Below, one piece after another: positions 1 through 6,538 of a stretch of DNA of 8,108 nt. The notes under the pieces were generated by a model. The model was not told where the DNA came from and did not search any database. It saw only the letters and a program-made list of their open reading frames with translations. Position numbers and translations under genes: made by a program. The stretch is taken from positions 1 through 8,108 of the forward strand of contig CADBOL010000027.1 of assembly GCA_902796295.1 (NCBI GenBank). The letters run 5' to 3'. The first letter of the stretch is position 1. Each line of letters begins with the position of its first letter. Source of the DNA: Oscillospiraceae bacterium (lineage in GTDB: Bacteria > Bacillota > Clostridia > Oscillospirales > Acutalibacteraceae).

Positions 1-1
1 A

Positions 2-943
2 GAGATCAAAACGCGTGACAGAGTTGATATCACAATTACAAACAGCGAGATTTACTGTGATGTTTCAGCCTACGATTGTATAATACAGTGGGAATCATCA
101 CCGCGTTATATCGGTTATTCCATAAGCTTAGAGAAAGAGCAGGGCGGAAAATGGAGCAGAGACATTTACAATGAAGAATCCATAGGAACAGGCAATTTCC
201 GCTGGAGATTTTATCTGTCAGAGTATTACTATCCGGAAGAGAAAGAAACCCGTATTGTTCCCGGTACAACGCAGGTATTCATTGACGGAGCAGAATGCGG
301 AACGGTTGATAATAATTTTTCTGCCTACTCAGAGCCGTTTGAGATTACAGAAGATGACAAATGCCCCGAACCTATTGTGATTGATGAAATTAAAATTGAA
401 GGATTCAAAGAGCCGACAGTCGGTGAGGCTGTTTGTCCTGATGGAATGAAAGCTGTTTGTCCAGGTTTAGAAGATCACAAATTATGGTGGTCTTACAGTA
501 TAAGAGAATATGATACCAAAGGGAATACTAATGAGTTTCCGGAGGTCTTTCAAAAAAACCGCTCTTATGTTTATTATTTCCAGTTTTTCGTTGAAAGTAA
601 CAAATATGTTTTTGCTGACAGCGTTAAGTTAATCATGGGCGAAGATGAGTTTGAGATGAATGTCGAAGAATCAAAACGCTATGCCAAATTAAGAATATCA
701 TATGTTATACCAAAACATACAGGTTTTATAGCCGAAACAGAGTCCGAGATGATTCTTCTTTTATCCTTTTTTAATTTATTGAGTAACAGATTCTCATCGT
801 TTAAAAATTCATTTTGGTCAGACATATTTGCGAGCTTTTTTGAAAAATTGAGAGATGCTTTTTATAGTTACTACTATGATATCGAATATTATGCGGGAAT
901 GGATTTTATAGATGCAGATTATTTTTTGTATATAGAAAAATAA
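2..943 (+). CDS. Secreted/surface-type protein with tandem beta-rich repeats (5' end outside window)
   Basis: The frame is open from base 2 to the TAA at 941-943, so the real start lies upstream. A GTG at 377 could be taken as a start, but it is internal. I do not recognise the gene by name. The 313 visible residues hold two similar stretches of roughly 90-100 residues (about 26-118 and 145-240). Each has a Trp/Tyr-rich opening, a segment like NFRWRFYL or SYVYYFQFFV, then a strand-like TTQVFIDG or SVKLIMGE. This layout resembles the short Ig-like repeats common in Clostridia surface proteins. There are six cysteines, an even number, compatible with extracellular disulfides. The last 70 residues (about 246-313) are rich in Phe, Tyr and Trp and look like a membrane-seeking amphipathic helix. 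The DNA is AT-richer than the genes to its right. Secretion is inferred, since the N-terminus is not visible. Confidence 0.75.
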   Translation, partial: EIKTRDRVDITITNSEIYCDVSAYDCIIQWESSPRYIGYSISLEKEQGGKWSRDIYNEESIGTGNFRWRFYLSEYYYPEEKETRIVPGTTQVFIDGAECGTVDNNFSAYSEPFEITEDDKCPEPIVIDEIKIEGFKEPTVGEAVCPDGMKAVCPGLEDHKLWWSYSIREYDTKGNTNEFPEVFQKNRSYVYYFQFFVESNKYVFADSVKLIMGEDEFEMNVEESKRYAKLRISYVIPKHTGFIAETESEMILLLSFFNLLSNRFSSFKNSFWSDIFASFFEKLRDAFYSYYYDIEYYAGMDFIDADYFLYIEK

Positions 944-952
944 ATATTTATT

Positions 953-990
953 GGGCTGCCGCAAATGGTGAAAACCAAATGCGACAGCCC
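953..990. terminator. Hairpin between convergent genes, probable bidirectional terminator
   Basis: A 17-base left arm (953-969) and right arm (974-990) surround a GAAA loop, with three mismatched positions in the stem. The stem closes with GGGCTG/CAGCCC. Read leftward it is followed by an A/T-rich stretch ending in a T-tract (AATAAATATTTATTTTT), which suits the acetyltransferase gene ending at 1032. Read rightward it lies just after the stop at 943 and is followed by the moderately T-rich ATTAATTCTATCT. Confidence 0.75.
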
Positions 991-1031
991 ATTAATTCTA
1001 TCTCGATTCTATAATCCGAGATTCAATTTCC

Positions 1032-1436
1032 TCATGTCCACAGACTTGTAATGAACATCGGTGTTGATACGGTGCTCTTTTCAAATCCGCAGTTTTCATA
1101 AAATGAAAGCTCTTCATTGTAGGCGATAACAATCAATCTGAGATAATCCTTGTATTTTTCCTTTACCATATCGACGAGTGTCCTGCCGATTGTCTGCCCG
1201 TGATAATCGGGGTCAACGAGCAGATAATGAACATAGGCGTTCATTATACCGTCATCCATCGCGCATATCATGCCGATGAGTTTATCCCCGTCCCAAGCGG
1301 AAAAAACGGTGCCGAAGTTTTTCATCGCGATGACGAGCTTTTCCGGGAAATGCCCCGATGACCATTCAACCGAAAGAAAGAGCCGCTCAACCTCTTCGCG
1401 GCTGAAATCGTGAGTGTCTTTGTATGTTATATTCAA
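1032..1436 (-). CDS. GNAT-family N-acetyltransferase
   Basis: Predicted cytoplasmic acetyl-CoA-dependent N-acetyltransferase of 134 residues, a usual size for a single GNAT domain. Motif A spans about residues 67-92: the strand VHYLLVDP followed by the pyrophosphate-binding turn HGQTIG (79-84) and its helix. The C-terminal motif FYENCGF (112-118) is typical of the family and carries the Tyr often used as general acid. The substrate cannot be told. The start is TTG (1436-1434), chosen because AAGGAG (1450-1445) lies 8 bases upstream and the next in-frame Met is at residue 38, which would delete the first strand and helix. It lies 63 bases downstream of the peptidase gene on the same strand but behind a terminator hairpin, so it is probably expressed at a lower level by read-through. 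Confidence 0.88.
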   Translation of the reverse strand: MNITYKDTHDFSREEVERLFLSVEWSSGHFPEKLVIAMKNFGTVFSAWDGDKLIGMICAMDDGIMNAYVHYLLVDPDYHGQTIGRTLVDMVKEKYKDYLRLIVIAYNEELSFYENCGFEKSTVSTPMFITSLWT

Positions 1437-1450
1437 TGTAATCTCTCCTT
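1437..1450 (-). promoter_or_regulatory. Ribosome binding site of the acetyltransferase gene
   Basis: On the minus strand AAGGAGAG is followed by ATTACA and then TTG. The spacing of 8 bases after AAGGAG supports the non-ATG start. The site begins one base after the T-tract of the preceding terminator, leaving no room for a separate promoter between them. Confidence 0.7.
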
Positions 1451-1487
1451 GAAAAAAGCGGCTGTTGCTTTGTCTGCAACAGCCGCT
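1451..1487 (-). terminator. Rho-independent terminator after the M28 peptidase gene
   Basis: A perfect 12-base-pair stem (arms 1457-1468 and 1476-1487) with a 7-base loop is followed on the minus strand by six T. It begins 12 bases after the peptidase stop codon. The GC-rich stem plus T-tract is a textbook intrinsic terminator for leftward transcription. It may act as a partial terminator that lowers expression of the downstream acetyltransferase gene. Confidence 0.92.
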
Positions 1488-1499
1488 GTATTGATAAGC

Positions 1500-2741
1500 T
1501 TACTGCTTTGCGCCCTCGTCAAATTTCTCAAGGACCTTGATTGTTACTGCGAAGCAATCAGCAAGGCCATCGATATTCATGTTGTCGGGAGCGTCTTTTC
1601 TGGTGTGATAGTAACTCTCAAGCTTGTGGTTGAGGCCGGTAATACCGGTTGCTCTGAATCCGCCCTGAGCGAATGCTGCTGAGTCGGTAGCGCCGCCGAG
1701 AGGAGGAACCATACCCTTTGAGCACTTGATGCCCATTTCCTGAGCGCACTCCATAAACAGGTCGGAAACATCCTTGTCGGCCTTCACGGTTGCGTTGAGG
1801 TCGCGGTAGTTTGTCATGAGATATTTGGGATCATAGATTGTGTCGTATGAGTAAATGAATGTCGGAACATCCTGGAATTCGCCCTTGTGAGCTTCGCACC
1901 AGGCCTTTGCGCCTCTGAGTCCCGCTTCCTCGGAACCTGTGAGTACAACGCCGATTTCGGTGTTTTCAAGCTGGATGTCTTCATCCTGAAGTGCCTTGAG
2001 CACGGCTATGCCCATATAGCAGCCTGAGAGGTTGTCATTGGCACCGTCAACAACTCTTCTGTAGTTTACCATAAAATAGAGACCTGCAAGAAACGGAACA
2101 AAAATCAGACCCCAGAGAGCGCATTTGAGGAGCGCGCCTTCAAGTACACCGCCTTTGATGACAGCGATAATTGAAAGAACAAGGAAATATGCCGCGCCGA
2201 CGCCCGAGATGATTGCGTGGCTTTCAAATCCGACACCGCCGAGAGCATAGTTTACGGGCCATTCCCAAGCCGCATCGGGGTGACCGTTGAATATTATCCT
2301 TCGCTTGACTTCGCCTGTCGGTTTTTTGATTGCGGTAACATTGTGGCCGGTTTTCTCTTTGAAGAGGAAATCGATTGGCTGTTTGTAAAAGCCGAATTCA
2401 AGAAGAACTATAACAAGACCGAATACTATAAGGATAGCGCCGATAAGGGGCAGAATCGGTGTCTTGACGGCATTGCCGACAAACAGAGCGATTATGCCGA
2501 GCAGGACACAGGTGATTGTGATGTAAATCCAGCCGTAGAATGATCTCGGATGCTCTTTGAAAGACTCAACCTGTGACTCGCAGCCGAGTCTTTTGAGCTG
2601 GTCTGACATATAGACACAAGCCTGCTCCTCGCCCTTTGAACCGGGCGCTCTTTTTTCAAACTTTCTGCAGATATAGGCTATTTCCTTCTGCATGAATTTT
2701 GCGTAAGCTGTTTTCTTTGCATAAATGTTGGTAAAATCCAT
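1500..2741 (-). CDS. M28-family zinc metallopeptidase with inserted membrane helices
   Basis: Predicted membrane-bound di-zinc aminopeptidase or dipeptidase of the M28 family, 413 residues. The expected ligands appear in order: His154 with Asp156 (NGHPDA), bridging Asp236 in DGANDNLSG, catalytic Glu271 and ligand Glu272 in GSEEAGLRG, Asp300 in YSYD, and His379 in YYHTRKD. The N-terminal 70 residues contain RAPGSKGEE, usual for the family. Unlike the soluble form, it has two hydrophobic hairpins: helices about 72-90 and 95-117, before the first ligand, and about 178-197 and 205-226, between the first and second ligands. Two even hairpins keep all catalytic pieces on one side. Basic residues beside the helices suggest the cytoplasmic side, which is inference. 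No signal peptide is seen. The ATG at 2741 follows GGAGGG by 7 bases. Substrate unknown. Confidence 0.93.
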   Translation of the reverse strand: MDFTNIYAKKTAYAKFMQKEIAYICRKFEKRAPGSKGEEQACVYMSDQLKRLGCESQVESFKEHPRSFYGWIYITITCVLLGIIALFVGNAVKTPILPLIGAILIVFGLVIVLLEFGFYKQPIDFLFKEKTGHNVTAIKKPTGEVKRRIIFNGHPDAAWEWPVNYALGGVGFESHAIISGVGAAYFLVLSIIAVIKGGVLEGALLKCALWGLIFVPFLAGLYFMVNYRRVVDGANDNLSGCYMGIAVLKALQDEDIQLENTEIGVVLTGSEEAGLRGAKAWCEAHKGEFQDVPTFIYSYDTIYDPKYLMTNYRDLNATVKADKDVSDLFMECAQEMGIKCSKGMVPPLGGATDSAAFAQGGFRATGITGLNHKLESYYHTRKDAPDNMNIDGLADCFAVTIKVLEKFDEGAKQ

Positions 2742-2771
2742 TTATTTTCCCTCCGATAGATTGATACTCCT

Positions 2772-2800
2772 ATTATGATATTTTTTGTGATAATAGTCAA
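2772..2800 (-). promoter_or_regulatory. Leftward sigma-A-type promoter of the M28 peptidase gene
   Basis: On the minus strand TTGACT (2800-2795) and CATAAT (2777-2772) are separated by exactly 17 bases. Transcription would begin near 2765, giving a leader of about 24 bases that carries the GGAGGG ribosome site. Confidence 0.75.
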
Positions 2801-2826
2801 GAAAAAAATGCAAGGCGAAAAGATTT

Positions 2827-2870
2827 TGTTTAAAATTGCCGTAACAGGGCTTAAATACTGTTTAAATTGC
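2827..2870 (+). repeat. Direct repeat next to the tyrS promoter, possible operator
   Basis: TGTTTAAAATTGC (2827-2839) and TGTTTAAATTGC (2859-2870) differ by a single A and start 32 bases apart, about three helical turns. The second copy ends directly against the -35 box at 2871. A related CTTAAATACTG (2850-2860) lies between them. This is visible in the sequence; a regulatory role is inference, and A/T-rich DNA upstream of -35 can also act simply as an UP element. Confidence 0.4.
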
Positions 2871-2899
2871 TTGACAAAAATATCTGCCTATATTAAAAT
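2871..2899 (+). promoter_or_regulatory. Rightward sigma-A-type promoter of tyrS and the downstream genes
   Basis: A perfect TTGACA (2871-2876) is followed after 17 bases by TAAAAT (2894-2899). Transcription would start near 2906, leaving a leader of about 30 bases before the ATG at 2938. It is the only good promoter seen on this strand up to the right edge, so it may drive the whole run of genes. Confidence 0.82.
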
Positions 2900-2937
2900 A
2901 AACTGATAAGAATATAAACCGGAAGGCGGAGATTATT

Positions 2938-4176
2938 ATGCAGATTTATGAAGAACTCAAAGCGCGAGGACTTATTGCTCAGGTTACCGACGAGGAAAAG
3001 GTCCGCGATTTGATAAATAACGGCAAGGCAACGTTTTATATCGGTTTTGACCCTACGGCCGATTCCCTTCACGTGGGTCATTTCATGGCGCTTCTGCTTA
3101 TGAAGAGACTGCAGATGGCCGGCAACAAACCAATAGCCCTTCTCGGCGGGGGCACCGGTATGATAGGAGATCCTTCCGGCAAGAGCGATATGCGCAAAGT
3201 GCTCACCAAAGAGACGATTGATCACAATATTGCCTGCTTCAGGAAGCAGATGGCAAGATTTATAGATTTTTCTGACGGCAAGGCAATTATGGTCAATAAT
3301 GCCGACTGGATACTCGACCTTAACTATATCGAGGTGCTCAGGGAAGTCGGTCCCTATTTTTCGGTCAACAATATGCTCAGGGCCGAGTGCTATAAGCAGA
3401 GGATGGAAAACGGACTCTCGTTCCTTGAATTTAACTATATGATCCTGCAGTCATATGATTTCTACAAGCTCTATATGGATTACGGCTGCAATCTCCAGTT
3501 CGGCGGAGACGACCAGTGGAGCAATATGCTCTTCGGCAGAGAGCTTATACGCAAAAAGCTCGGCCTTGAAGAAAAGGACGCAAAAGCGCAGGCCATGACC
3601 ATCACCCTGCTTCTCAATTCCGAGGGCAAAAAGATGGGCAAGACCGTTTCCGGCGCTGTGTGGCTCGATCCCGAAAAGACATCTCCCTACGATTTCTATC
3701 AGTACTGGCGAAATGTTGACGACGCCGATGTGCTTAAATGTATAAGAATGCTGACATTCCTTCCGCTTGAAGAAATAGACGCGATGGATAAATGGGAAGG
3801 CAGCCAGCTTAATAAAGCAAAAGAGATTCTCGCTTTTGAGCTTACAAAGCTTGTTCACGGCGAAGAGGAGGCTCTCAAGGCGCAGCAGACCGCAAAGGCA
3901 CTCTTCTCGGGCGCGGCAGATGCGGAGAATATGCCCTGCACAAAGCTTGAGGATGCCGATTTCACAGACGGCAGGATTGATATTCTCGCCGTTCTCACAA
4001 AAACCGGTATCGCAAAATCAAGAAGCGAGGCGAGAAAGCTCTGTGAGCAAAACGGAGTTTCCGTCAATGATGTGAAGGTTACAGATACCTACACATCCTA
4101 CTCAAAGGATGAGCTTGCCTCATCACCTATTATAGTCAAAAAGGGTAAAAAGATTTTTCATAAGGTTGAGGCTTAA
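2938..4176 (+). CDS. tyrS: Tyrosyl-tRNA synthetase
   Basis: Charges tRNA-Tyr with tyrosine in the cytoplasm using ATP, through a tyrosyl-adenylate. The 412-residue length is usual for the bacterial enzyme. The class I catalytic domain fills about residues 1-325, with the tyrosine pocket opening FYIGFDPTADSLHVGH, the HIGH-type signature HVGH at 45-48, the tyrosine-recognition residues Tyr167, Gln171 and Asp174 in NYMILQSYD, the FGGDDQWSN stretch (188-196), and the KMSKS-type loop KMGKT at 232-236. A C-terminal S4 RNA-binding domain occupies about 345-410 (SRSEARKLCEQNGVSVND). The ATG is preceded by AAGGCGGAG. No T-box leader is present, although one is common for this gene in Firmicutes. The stop overlaps the next start by one base. 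Confidence 0.98.
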   Translation: MQIYEELKARGLIAQVTDEEKVRDLINNGKATFYIGFDPTADSLHVGHFMALLLMKRLQMAGNKPIALLGGGTGMIGDPSGKSDMRKVLTKETIDHNIACFRKQMARFIDFSDGKAIMVNNADWILDLNYIEVLREVGPYFSVNNMLRAECYKQRMENGLSFLEFNYMILQSYDFYKLYMDYGCNLQFGGDDQWSNMLFGRELIRKKLGLEEKDAKAQAMTITLLLNSEGKKMGKTVSGAVWLDPEKTSPYDFYQYWRNVDDADVLKCIRMLTFLPLEEIDAMDKWEGSQLNKAKEILAFELTKLVHGEEEALKAQQTAKALFSGAADAENMPCTKLEDADFTDGRIDILAVLTKTGIAKSRSEARKLCEQNGVSVNDVKVTDTYTSYSKDELASSPIIVKKGKKIFHKVEA

Positions 4177-4943
4177 TGAAATCATTTGCGCTGTTTCTTG
4201 ATATAGACAGGACACTGACCGGAAATGACCATGTAATCCCGCAGAGGAATATCGACGCCATAAGATGCGCGAGAGCTCTCGGGCACAAGGTCTTTATAAA
4301 CACCGGCAGGTCCTACGGCAATATTCCGCCTGAGATTTTCTCTCAGATTGAGGTCGACGGAATCCTTTCCGGAAACGGCACAATGATTACGATTGACGGC
4401 AAGACGGTTTTTGAGCGCTTTATGCCCGCGGAGACCGCTTCAAGGCTTGCTCGGTATTATTTTGAGAATAAACATCTCTGGGCTGCCTTTGAGGGCAGGC
4501 TCAGGAGTTATTCAATCCCGGGCAGACCGCGTGAGCTGACTTCTCTTGAGACCCCGGTGACTGATTTTGATGATTATCTTGCGAAAACGAAGTATGATGA
4601 TATTCAGGTCATTGCCGCGAGCGCGGAGACAGACAGAGATTTTCTCGATTCCTTCGGCGGAGAGCTCACGTATTTCGCTTTTGACAGGTATTACGATATA
4701 GTTGCCGCCGGGAACAATAAGTCGATTTCAATGGAAAAGACTCTTGAAATCACCGGGATTCCCCGCGAAAACTCAATTGCTTTCGGAGACAGCGAAAATG
4801 ACCTTGATATGCTCAGAAAAGCGGGTATCGGAGTCGCGGTTGCGAATGCGCAGGCGGAGCTTCTCAAAGAGGCGGATTTCGTTTCTCTTTCAAATACCGA
4901 TGGCGGGGTAGGATACGCCATTGAAAAACTGATTCTTAAATAA
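4176..4943 (+). CDS. Cof-type HAD-IIB sugar-phosphatase-like hydrolase
   Basis: Predicted cytoplasmic Mg-dependent phosphatase of the haloacid dehalogenase superfamily, 255 residues, with a C2-type cap. Motif I is DIDRT with nucleophile Asp9 and acid/base Asp11. Motif II is Thr43 in INTGRS. Motif III is the Lys in NNKS (182). Motif IV is FGDSENDLDML with metal-binding Asp205 and Asp209. The cap lies between about residues 80 and 175. Family members act on small phosphorylated sugars, nucleotides or cofactors; the substrate here cannot be told. The start overlaps the tyrS stop in TAATG, so translation is likely coupled; a weak TAAGG lies 10 bases upstream. No special link to tyrosine charging is evident. 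Confidence 0.93.
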   Translation: MKSFALFLDIDRTLTGNDHVIPQRNIDAIRCARALGHKVFINTGRSYGNIPPEIFSQIEVDGILSGNGTMITIDGKTVFERFMPAETASRLARYYFENKHLWAAFEGRLRSYSIPGRPRELTSLETPVTDFDDYLAKTKYDDIQVIAASAETDRDFLDSFGGELTYFAFDRYYDIVAAGNNKSISMEKTLEITGIPRENSIAFGDSENDLDMLRKAGIGVAVANAQAELLKEADFVSLSNTDGGVGYAIEKLILK

Positions 4944-4959
4944 AGCAACGGAGTTAAAC

Positions 4960-6036
4960 ATGGTTGGATTAAAAAAGGCACTTACCGGGAAAAACTTAGC
5001 TTCCGGATGGATGTATTTTTACATTCATTTCGCGATGGAAGTGCTATGCTTTTTCTGTGTCAGGAAACAGATGGGAAATTCCGCTTTTTTCTGGCTTTTC
5101 CCGTTTGCGTATGATATTCTCGCTTTTGTTCCCCAGTCTGTCATAGGTTATCTCAATGACAGGTTCCCGAAATTCAATGCGGGTCTTACAGGCACGGTGC
5201 TTATGATTATCGCATCCGTAATGTTTGCCGCCGGAGGATTCCCCAGGTATTTTGTGCTTGTCATACTCTGCGCGGGCAACGCCCTCACTCACGTAGGAGG
5301 AGCGGAGGTAACAATCAGAAGCTCAAACGGACGGCTTTCACACCCGGCGGTGTTTGTTTCGGGCGGTGCTTTCGGTGTTATCACCGGCACAATGCTCGCA
5401 AAGACGGATATGCCTTACTGGCCGGTAATCCTGTTTATGATTTCCGCGATTCCTTTTACTCTTATCGCTCAGAAATACAGAAACGCCGGAGAGAGCGCTC
5501 AGGAGCTCTGCAAGGCATTTAATTATGCCAAAAAAGGCGTGCCTGCATCCGTCATTCTTCTTGTATCGTTTATAATCGTTGCGCTCAGATCATATATGGG
5601 CTACTGCCTTCCGATGGAGTGGAAGACGACATCACTTCACTCCGTGCTGCTCTACGTTGCAATGGGTACAGGCAAGGCAGTCGGGGGAATACTGGCCGAC
5701 GCATACGGAGTTAAGAGAATTGCGCTTCTCAGTTCGATTCTCTCGCTGCCGTTTATCCTTCTGGGAAATAAAATAATGCTCGTTTCTCTTATCGGCATAA
5801 TGCTTTTCAGCATGACGATGTCCATAACGCTTGCGCTGAATGTTTCGGTGCTCAAAAGCGCTCCGGGTCTTGCCTTCGGCTATACTACGGCCGCGCTGAC
5901 TTTCGGCGTTATTCCGATTTTCTTTGTGAAAATTTCGTCCTATGCGATAAACAGCGTTATAGTTTCCGCCCTTACGGTAATCTGCATTGCCGCAATGCTG
6001 GCGACTATCGGAAAGGATGAGAAGATTAATGGATAA
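4960..6036 (+). CDS. Compact 12-helix MFS-like membrane protein
   Basis: Integral membrane protein of 358 residues, short for a major facilitator. Hydrophobic segments lie near 16-33, 42-64, 74-92, 97-111, 128-146, 152-170, 195-214, 226-247, 252-270, 272-292, 303-323 and 330-349. This gives two six-helix halves joined by a hydrophilic loop (171-194). Motif-A-like loops sit after the second helix of each half: GYLNDRFPKF (63-72) and GGILADAYGVKR (242-253). Helices 4-5 hold polar residues, with HVGGAE (111-116), Arg120 and a glycine-rich VSGGAFGVITG, that may line a transport path. The substrate is unknown. The ATG follows GGAG by 6 bases and lies 16 bases after the phosphatase stop. The end overlaps the next gene by 8 bases, tying it to the small membrane genes that follow. 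It could be an MFS relative with a non-transport role. Confidence 0.85.
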   Translation: MVGLKKALTGKNLASGWMYFYIHFAMEVLCFFCVRKQMGNSAFFWLFPFAYDILAFVPQSVIGYLNDRFPKFNAGLTGTVLMIIASVMFAAGGFPRYFVLVILCAGNALTHVGGAEVTIRSSNGRLSHPAVFVSGGAFGVITGTMLAKTDMPYWPVILFMISAIPFTLIAQKYRNAGESAQELCKAFNYAKKGVPASVILLVSFIIVALRSYMGYCLPMEWKTTSLHSVLLYVAMGTGKAVGGILADAYGVKRIALLSSILSLPFILLGNKIMLVSLIGIMLFSMTMSITLALNVSVLKSAPGLAFGYTTAALTFGVIPIFFVKISSYAINSVIVSALTVICIAAMLATIGKDEKING

Positions 6037-6235
6037 AATCAGCTATGTTATGAACAGCCTGCTCTGGGGTCAGGTTAAAACCGGGTTTGCCGTTCTAATG
6101 GTATTGACAGCTGTTATTATAATCTTATCGGTTATTTTTACAGCCAGGGAATTCAAAAAAGCGGGGAGGACAGACGATGCTCAGGAACCTGCCGCTGACA
6201 ATGGCGGAGTGTCTGATTCTGACAATACTGATTGA
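6029..6235 (+). CDS. Small single-helix membrane protein with acidic C-terminal tail
   Basis: A 68-residue peptide that I do not recognise. It has a short N-terminal segment (MDKISYVMNSLLWGQVK), one membrane helix at about 18-39, a basic stop (REFKKAGR) and a tail of about 20 residues rich in Asp, Glu, Asn and Ser. Basic residues after the helix suggest a cytoplasmic tail. The frame opens farther upstream, but I chose the ATG at 6029 because AAAGGA lies about 11 bases before it and the MFS stop codon is overlapped by 8 bases, a usual coupled arrangement. Its last 59 bases also encode the start of the next gene in another frame. The high Asp content of the tail may partly reflect that overlap. 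A role as accessory subunit of the MFS-like protein is inference. Confidence 0.7.
   Translation: MDKISYVMNSLLWGQVKTGFAVLMVLTAVIIILSVIFTAREFKKAGRTDDAQEPAADNGGVSDSDNTD
6163..6170 (+). promoter_or_regulatory. Strong ribosome binding site inside the preceding small gene
   Basis: GGGGAGGA is followed after 6 bases by the ATG at 6177. It fixes the start of the four-helix protein within the coding sequence of the 68-residue peptide, which otherwise might be taken as too large an overlap. The alternative ATG at 6201 lacks a comparable site. Confidence 0.7.
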
Positions 6236-6533
6236 ATCTGCCGCCGCCGCGATAATCGGAGTAAGAAAAAAGCACGATTATCTCAATATTATTCTTGTCA
6301 ATGTAATAACAAATCCCGTGCTTGTAGCTCTGACAAGCCTCGCGGGTTATTTCTACGGATATGCGTCATATCTCGCACTTGTCATTGCCGGTGAAACAGG
6401 CGTCTTTATAACAGAAGGCCTGATTTACCGAAAAACTCTGGTTTACCGTAAAATCAATCCCTTTCTTGTTTCTTTGATACTTAACGGAGTTTCTTATCTC
6501 AGCGGGCTTGTGATAGGCCGCTTTTTAAGGTGA
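6177..6533 (+). CDS. Small four-helix membrane protein of unknown function
   Basis: A 118-residue very hydrophobic protein. Predicted helices lie at about 5-27, 35-58, 62-84 and 93-116, separated by short basic loops (GVRKKHD at 28-34, IYRKTLVYRK at 83-92). Polar residues stand inside or next to helices: Glu20, Asn42, the ITNPV turn (44-48), Glu73, Glu80 and Asn103. Such buried acids and the TNP turn look conserved in kind and may mark a functional core, but I cannot name the family with confidence. The start is decided by GGGGAGGA 6 bases upstream. It overlaps the preceding gene by 59 bases in a different frame. Its stop TGA is part of the ribosome site of the next gene, so the four genes from 4960 to 6853 are likely translated as a coupled series. 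Confidence 0.8.
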   Translation: MLRNLPLTMAECLILTILIESAAAAIIGVRKKHDYLNIILVNVITNPVLVALTSLAGYFYGYASYLALVIAGETGVFITEGLIYRKTLVYRKINPFLVSLILNGVSYLSGLVIGRFLR

Positions 6534-6538
6534 ATGAT

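Noticed and set aside
377..943. Separate gene starting at GTG 377
   Set aside because: The same frame is open back to base 2 and encodes a matching repeat, so 377 is internal to a longer gene; no ribosome site precedes it.
1000..1022. Second short inverted repeat ATCTCG/CGAGAT after the acetyltransferase stop
   Set aside because: Six-base arms with an 11-base loop make a weak stem; the 953-990 hairpin explains termination better.
1410..1682. Rightward reading frame of 90 codons
   Set aside because: It lies antisense to the 5' end of the acetyltransferase gene, the terminator and the 3' end of the peptidase gene, all well supported.
2217..2543. Rightward 108-codon frame within the peptidase gene
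   Set aside because: Antisense shadow of the M28 coding sequence, which has all metal ligands in order.
2900..2937. T-box or other riboswitch before tyrS
   Set aside because: Only about 30 bases separate the predicted transcript start from the ATG, too few for the T-box stems and antiterminator.
2893..3225. Leftward 110-codon frame spanning the tyrS promoter
   Set aside because: Covers the -10 box and the start of tyrS on the opposite strand; shadow frame.
3451..3858. Leftward 135-codon frame
   Set aside because: Antisense to the catalytic part of tyrS; no promoter or ribosome site and no recognisable protein features.
6530..6538. GTG at 6530 as start of the 104-residue protein
   Set aside because: It overlaps the likely ribosome site TAAGGTGA and would add three residues before MKK; ATG at 6539 has proper spacing.
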